A DNA stretch of 9,088 nucleotides from Bacillota bacterium (GTDB lineage: Bacteria; Bacillota; Clostridia; Peptostreptococcales; Anaerovoracaceae): contig JAFYUX010000012.1 in NCBI GenBank assembly GCA_017549385.1, forward strand, positions 1 through 9,088, given 5' to 3'. The notes under the pieces are model-generated. The model saw only the letters and a list, made by a program, of their open reading frames with translations. It was not told where the DNA came from and did not search any database. Positions 5,972-9,088 of this stretch are shown here, piece by piece. A program made the translations under genes and the position numbers. Within the stretch, counting starts at the first letter, position 1, and each line of letters starts with the position of its first letter.

Positions 5972-7156
5972 CTATCTCTGTGGATCGATAACAACTGTTT
6001 CTACAGTATCTAAAGCTGACTGGATGAGAGCTTCTACATCAAGCTTTTCTTCTGATTCTAAGATACGGTCAAGCTTTGGCTTTGTAACAGGATGTTTCGG
6101 AAGGAATACCGTGCAGCAGTCTTCGAATGGCTGGATAGAAGTTTCGAATGTACCGATCTTCTGTGCCATTTCGATAATATCAACCTTGTCAAATGCGATA
6201 AGCGGACGCATTACCGGCATTTCTACTGCGTTGTCAGTAACTACGAGACCCTGAACTGTCTGGCTGGCTACCTGACCGATATTTTCACCTGTGATGAGCA
6301 TATCGCAGTTTTCCTGACGAGCAACTCTTTCTGCAAGCTTCATCATGAATCTTCTTGAGAGAATTGTCATCTGTTCTTCTGGGCAGTTAATGCCGATAGC
6401 CTGCTGGATTTCCAGGAGGTTGATACTGTGAACCTTTACTCTGCCTACATATGTTGAAATGATACGAGCAAGGTCATAAACCTTTTCCTGAGCTCTTTCG
6501 CTTGTGTACGGATAAGAATGGAAGTGTACAGCTTCTACAACCATACCTCTCTTTGCCATCATCCATGCTGCAACAGGGCTGTCGATACCGCCAGAGAGGA
6601 GTACCATACCCTTGCCGTTTGTGCCAAGTGGGAGACCGCCCATGCCCTTGATCTTGTCAGCAAAGATGTATGTGCGGCCCTTTCTTACGTTGATATAGAG
6701 AACGCACTGTGGATTGTGAACGTCTACAGAGAGAACCTTGCATGCCTTGAGAACGTAACCGCCGATTTCTCTTGCGATACGTGGAGATTCCATAGGGAAT
6801 GTCTTGTCTGCTCTCTTTGCTTCTACCTTAAATGTTTGGATATTTCTGCGCTGCATGAGATCCAGCATGTATTCTGCAGCCTTCTGGCCGATAATTTCCA
6901 GTTCTGATTCTACTTCTAAAGCGTGGCTTACAGAAGCAACACCGAATACTCTTGAGATGTCGTTGATGACTTCGTCAACGTTATATTCTGCAGGAGCCTT
7001 TACAAAGATAAGACCTTCCTGACGCTTTGCTTCGATGCCTTTATATTTCTTGAGATTTTTTCTGATGCGTTCGAGGAGCATTCTTTCGAAATATGGTTTA
7101 TTCATACCCTTGAGTGCGATTTCGCCGCATCTAACGATGAACGTATTCATTTCCAT
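5972..7156 (-). CDS. thiI: tRNA 4-thiouridine synthase ThiI (sulfurtransferase)
   Basis: ThiI adenylates U8 of tRNA and inserts sulfur to make 4-thiouridine; in some bacteria it also feeds sulfur into thiamine thiazole synthesis. The 394-residue protein has the N-terminal ferredoxin-like and THUMP domains (about 1-165), then the PP-loop ATP pyrophosphatase domain with LLSGGIDSPVAAW (186-198). Further family motifs are LITGENIGQVASQT (287-300) and the C-terminal DCCTVFLPKHPVTKP (346-360), with adjacent Cys347-Cys348 where the family has its conserved Cys. It ends without the C-terminal rhodanese domain of the Escherichia coli protein (482 aa), so the short Bacillus-type form is present and sulfur probably comes directly from the adjacent desulfurase. 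It begins 6 nt after that gene. M1 (7156) has GGAAGAG almost touching it; M3 (7148-7150) is an alternative start with slightly long spacing. Confidence 0.95.
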   Translation of the reverse strand: MEMNTFIVRCGEIALKGMNKPYFERMLLERIRKNLKKYKGIEAKRQEGLIFVKAPAEYNVDEVINDISRVFGVASVSHALEVESELEIIGQKAAEYMLDLMQRRNIQTFKVEAKRADKTFPMESPRIAREIGGYVLKACKVLSVDVHNPQCVLYINVRKGRTYIFADKIKGMGGLPLGTNGKGMVLLSGGIDSPVAAWMMAKRGMVVEAVHFHSYPYTSERAQEKVYDLARIISTYVGRVKVHSINLLEIQQAIGINCPEEQMTILSRRFMMKLAERVARQENCDMLITGENIGQVASQTVQGLVVTDNAVEMPVMRPLIAFDKVDIIEMAQKIGTFETSIQPFEDCCTVFLPKHPVTKPKLDRILESEEKLDVEALIQSALDTVETVVIDPQR

Positions 7157-7162
7157 CTCTTC

Positions 7163-8359
7163 CTACCTTCCCATTCTGGCTGCAATAGCCATCATCTTTC
7201 TATGATCTGCTACGATCTTCTTAAGCTTGTCTATAGTATACTCTATTTCTTCCATTGTGTTATATGGTGAAAGACTGAATCTTACAGTTCCTTCGATTTC
7301 TTTGTGGCTGCGACCCATGGCTGTAAGTACGTGACTCTGGCCTTTCTTATTTGATGAGCACGCTGAGCCTGTTGATACAAAGATACCAGCCTGTTCTAAC
7401 ATATGAAGAACAACTTCCCCTCTAGTATCCAGGAAGCTGATGCTGAGAACATGAGGGAGACAACCCTTTTCTCTGTTGTTTTTATACACCAGATCTACCG
7501 GGCTGTTTACGACGATATCGCTAATCTCAGCTCTGATACCTTCTAAAAGATGATCTCTCATAGCAGTCACCTTTTTAAAGTTTTCTGTTCTGTTTCTGTG
7601 AGCGATATCAGCTGCTTCTGAAAAACCTATGATACCAGGTACGTTTTCTGTGCCGGCACGCATGCCTTTTTCCTGACCGCCACCGCAAACAAGAGGCTGA
7701 ATGTGGAGATCCTTTTTCACATAAAGAATACCTGTACCCTTTGGACCGTGAATCTTGTGACCACTGGCCGCAAGAAGGTCGATAGAGTCATTTGCAACAT
7801 TTATCGGTAATTTACCGTAACTCTGCACTGCATCGCAATGGAAGAGTGCCAGAGGTGATTTCTTTACTGTCTTGCCGATTTCGGCGATTGGCTGTACAGC
7901 ACCTGTTTCGTTGTTTACATGCATAACAGAAACCAGAATAGTGTCATCTGTCATAGCTGACTCAAGCTGTGCCATGTCAACAAAACCCTGACTGTCAACA
8001 TCGAGATAAGTCACATCAAAGCCCTGCTGTGCAAGTCTCTTGTAGCATTCTAAAACTGCAGGGTGTTCCATCTTTGTTGTGATGATGTGATTGCCCTGAC
8101 GCTTGAGGGATGCTGCCGCGCCAAAAATTGCTGTGTTGTCTGATTCTGTGCCGCCAGAAGTGTAATATACTTCTTCGTCACGTGCGCCAATTGCTGTCGC
8201 TGCCTTTGTACGTGCAGCCTTTACCAGCTTTTCTGAAGCTACACCCATTCTGTGAAGAGAAGAAGGGTTGCCATATGAATCCTCAATGGCAGCTATCATA
8301 GCCTTTGTAACTTCGCTGCTCTGAGCAGTTGTAGCACTGTTGTCCAGATATGCGCGCAT
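7163..8359 (-). CDS. Cysteine desulfurase, NifS/IscS family, ThiI-partner type
   Basis: This 398-residue PLP-dependent enzyme converts cysteine to alanine and carries the sulfur as a cysteine persulfide. Visible signatures are the N-terminal YLDNSATT (4-11), TSGGTESDN (67-75), EHP with PLP-stacking His99, NNETGAVQP (149-157), FHCDAVQSYGK (173-183, Asp176), the PLP lysine K202 in SGHKIHGPKG, RAGTEN (234-239), and the persulfide Cys334 in STGSACSSN. The long active-site loop around Cys334 places it in group I (NifS/IscS) rather than SufS. Because thiI follows 6 nt downstream, it is most likely the dedicated sulfur donor to ThiI, like NifZ of Bacillus subtilis, though wider use in Fe-S assembly is possible. 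The ATG start is fixed by AGGAGG 5 nt upstream. No iscU-like scaffold gene is adjacent. Confidence 0.95.
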   Translation of the reverse strand: MRAYLDNSATTAQSSEVTKAMIAAIEDSYGNPSSLHRMGVASEKLVKAARTKAATAIGARDEEVYYTSGGTESDNTAIFGAAASLKRQGNHIITTKMEHPAVLECYKRLAQQGFDVTYLDVDSQGFVDMAQLESAMTDDTILVSVMHVNNETGAVQPIAEIGKTVKKSPLALFHCDAVQSYGKLPINVANDSIDLLAASGHKIHGPKGTGILYVKKDLHIQPLVCGGGQEKGMRAGTENVPGIIGFSEAADIAHRNRTENFKKVTAMRDHLLEGIRAEISDIVVNSPVDLVYKNNREKGCLPHVLSISFLDTRGEVVLHMLEQAGIFVSTGSACSSNKKGQSHVLTAMGRSHKEIEGTVRFSLSPYNTMEEIEYTIDKLKKIVADHRKMMAIAARMGR

Positions 8360-8364
8360 CTGTG

Positions 8365-8370
8365 CCTCCT
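8365..8370 (-). promoter_or_regulatory. Ribosome binding site of the cysteine desulfurase gene
   Basis: A perfect AGGAGG on the minus strand, 5 nt before the ATG at 8357-8359, confirms the start. Confidence 0.85.
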
Positions 8371-8382
8371 ATATCTGTTTTC

Positions 8383-8399
8383 CGATCGCTCCGCGATCG
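8383..8399. repeat. Small intergenic hairpin, copy 2 of a covarying pair
   Basis: CGATCGC-TCC-GCGATCG forms a 7-bp perfect stem with a 3-nt loop, in the leader between the rny terminator and the desulfurase ribosome site. It matches the hairpin at 5895-5909, with the G-C/C-G swap on both arms keeping the pairing. As at copy 1, the minus-strand sequence continues CGGAA after the stem. Confidence 0.5.
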
Positions 8400-8412
8400 T
8401 CGAATAAGCGAT

Positions 8413-8442
8413 AAAACAGGCTGTCCCTGACGAGACAGCCTG
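8413..8442 (-). terminator. Rho-independent terminator after rny
   Basis: The minus-strand RNA forms a 9-bp GC-rich stem CAGGCTGTC/GACAGCCTG (8434-8442 with 8417-8425) with an 8-nt loop, followed by a short TTTTA run. It lies about 20 nt past the rny stop. The short T run suggests it may be leaky. Confidence 0.8.
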
Positions 8443-8462
8443 ATTTGATAACTGTTTATGAC

Positions 8463-9088
8463 CTATTTTGCATAGTCGATCGCGCGAGTTTCTCTGATTA
8501 CGTTTACCTTGATCTGGCCAGGGTATTGTAATTCGCTTTCGATCTTTTTGCTGATTTCTCTTGCGAGAAGTGGAATATCGTCATCTGACTTTTCTTCAGG
8601 TCTAGCGATGATTCTGATTTCACGACCTGCCTGGATAGCGAAAGACTTTTCTACGCCGGCAGTTGTGTTTGCGATTTCCTCTAACTTCTGGAGTCTGTTG
8701 ATGTAAGTTTCGAGAGTTTCTCTTCTTGCACCAGGTCTAGCAGCTGAGAGTGCATCGGCAGCAGCGATGAGAACTGCTTCTAAGCTCTTTGGTTCGTAGT
8801 CACCGTGGTGAGCAGCCATACCAGAGATAACTGCTTCTGATTCCTTGTACTTTCTGAGGAGATCAATACCGATGTCTACGTGAGTACCTTCGATTTCGTG
8901 GTCAACTGACTTACCGATATCGTGAAGGAGACCAGCTCTCTTTGCAAGCTTTGGATCGAGACCGAGTTCCGATGCCATGAGACCTGCAAGGTGAGCAACT
9001 TCTACAGAATGCTGAAGCACGTTCTGGCCGTAGCTTGTTCTGTACTTGAGACGACCGAGGAGCTTTACGAGCTCTGGATGGAGGTTAT
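8463..9088 (-). CDS. rny: Ribonuclease Y, C-terminal part (5' end outside window)
   Basis: The frame is open to the right edge, so about 207 C-terminal residues are present. RNase Y is a membrane-anchored endoribonuclease that starts mRNA decay in Gram-positive bacteria. The visible part opens with [20 protein letters not shown] followed by [15 protein letters not shown], then [12 protein letters not shown], which holds the HD metal-binding pair, then [10 protein letters not shown] and [20 protein letters not shown], and ends in the conserved QAGREIRI and [15 protein letters not shown] tail. The GTG at 9018-9020 is an internal Val codon, not a start. The membrane anchor, coiled coil and KH domain must lie beyond the window. 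A terminator follows. Confidence 0.95.
   Translation of the reverse strand, partial: NLHPELVKLLGRLKYRTSYGQNVLQHSVEVAHLAGLMASELGLDPKLAKRAGLLHDIGKSVDHEIEGTHVDIGIDLLRKYKESEAVISGMAAHHGDYEPKSLEAVLIAAADALSAARPGARRETLETYINRLQKLEEIANTTAGVEKSFAIQAGREIRIIARPEEKSDDDIPLLAREISKKIESELQYPGQIKVNVIRETRAIDYAK

Noticed and set aside
6518..6907. A 129-codon + strand ORF antisense to thiI
   Set aside because: It lies wholly inside a well-conserved gene on the other strand and its translation shows no family motif; the other + strand ORFs inside genes fail in the same way.

Overview
The window is a chromosomal stretch from an endospore-forming, probably anaerobic Bacillota. Class Clostridia is the best guess; I cannot name the genus. 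The evidence is a complete spoIIAA-spoIIAB-sigF operon, an electron-transfer-flavoprotein subunit, a Gram-positive-type RNase Y, strong AGGAGG-type ribosome binding sites and moderate-to-low GC. Every convincing gene lies on the minus strand, so the biological reading order runs from the right edge to the left.

Reading 5'->3' on the minus strand: (1) the 3' part of rny (RNase Y) with its own hairpin terminator; (2) a two-gene sulfur-trafficking operon, a NifS/IscS-type cysteine desulfurase followed 6 nt later by thiI, closed by a strong terminator; (3) a roughly 200-nt regulatory gap with tandem Spo0A-box-like sequences and a TATAAT; (4) the forespore sigma-factor operon spoIIAA-spoIIAB-sigF with overlapping genes; (5) with no terminator in between, a lone electron-transfer-flavoprotein alpha subunit (etfA, no etfB), an alanine racemase (alr) and a MATE-family exporter, then a clear terminator; (6) an AT-rich intergenic stretch containing a good housekeeping promoter; (7) at the left edge, the first 55 codons of a secreted protein.

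The desulfurase and ThiI form a known functional pair: persulfide from cysteine is used for tRNA 4-thiouridine (and in some bacteria thiamine) synthesis. SpoIIAA, SpoIIAB and SigF form the anti-anti-sigma, anti-sigma/kinase and sigma partner-switching module that activates forespore transcription. The most unusual part is what follows sigF: an orphan EtfA with substitutions in otherwise conserved FAD-contact motifs, plus alr and a MATE transporter, which may be read through from the sporulation operon. I also see two small intergenic hairpins that share their sequence except for one compensating base pair, which suggests a structured repeat family. I found no mobile element, CRISPR array, tRNA or rRNA, and no clearly new multi-gene system; the window is largely core chromosome with a few points worth checking.
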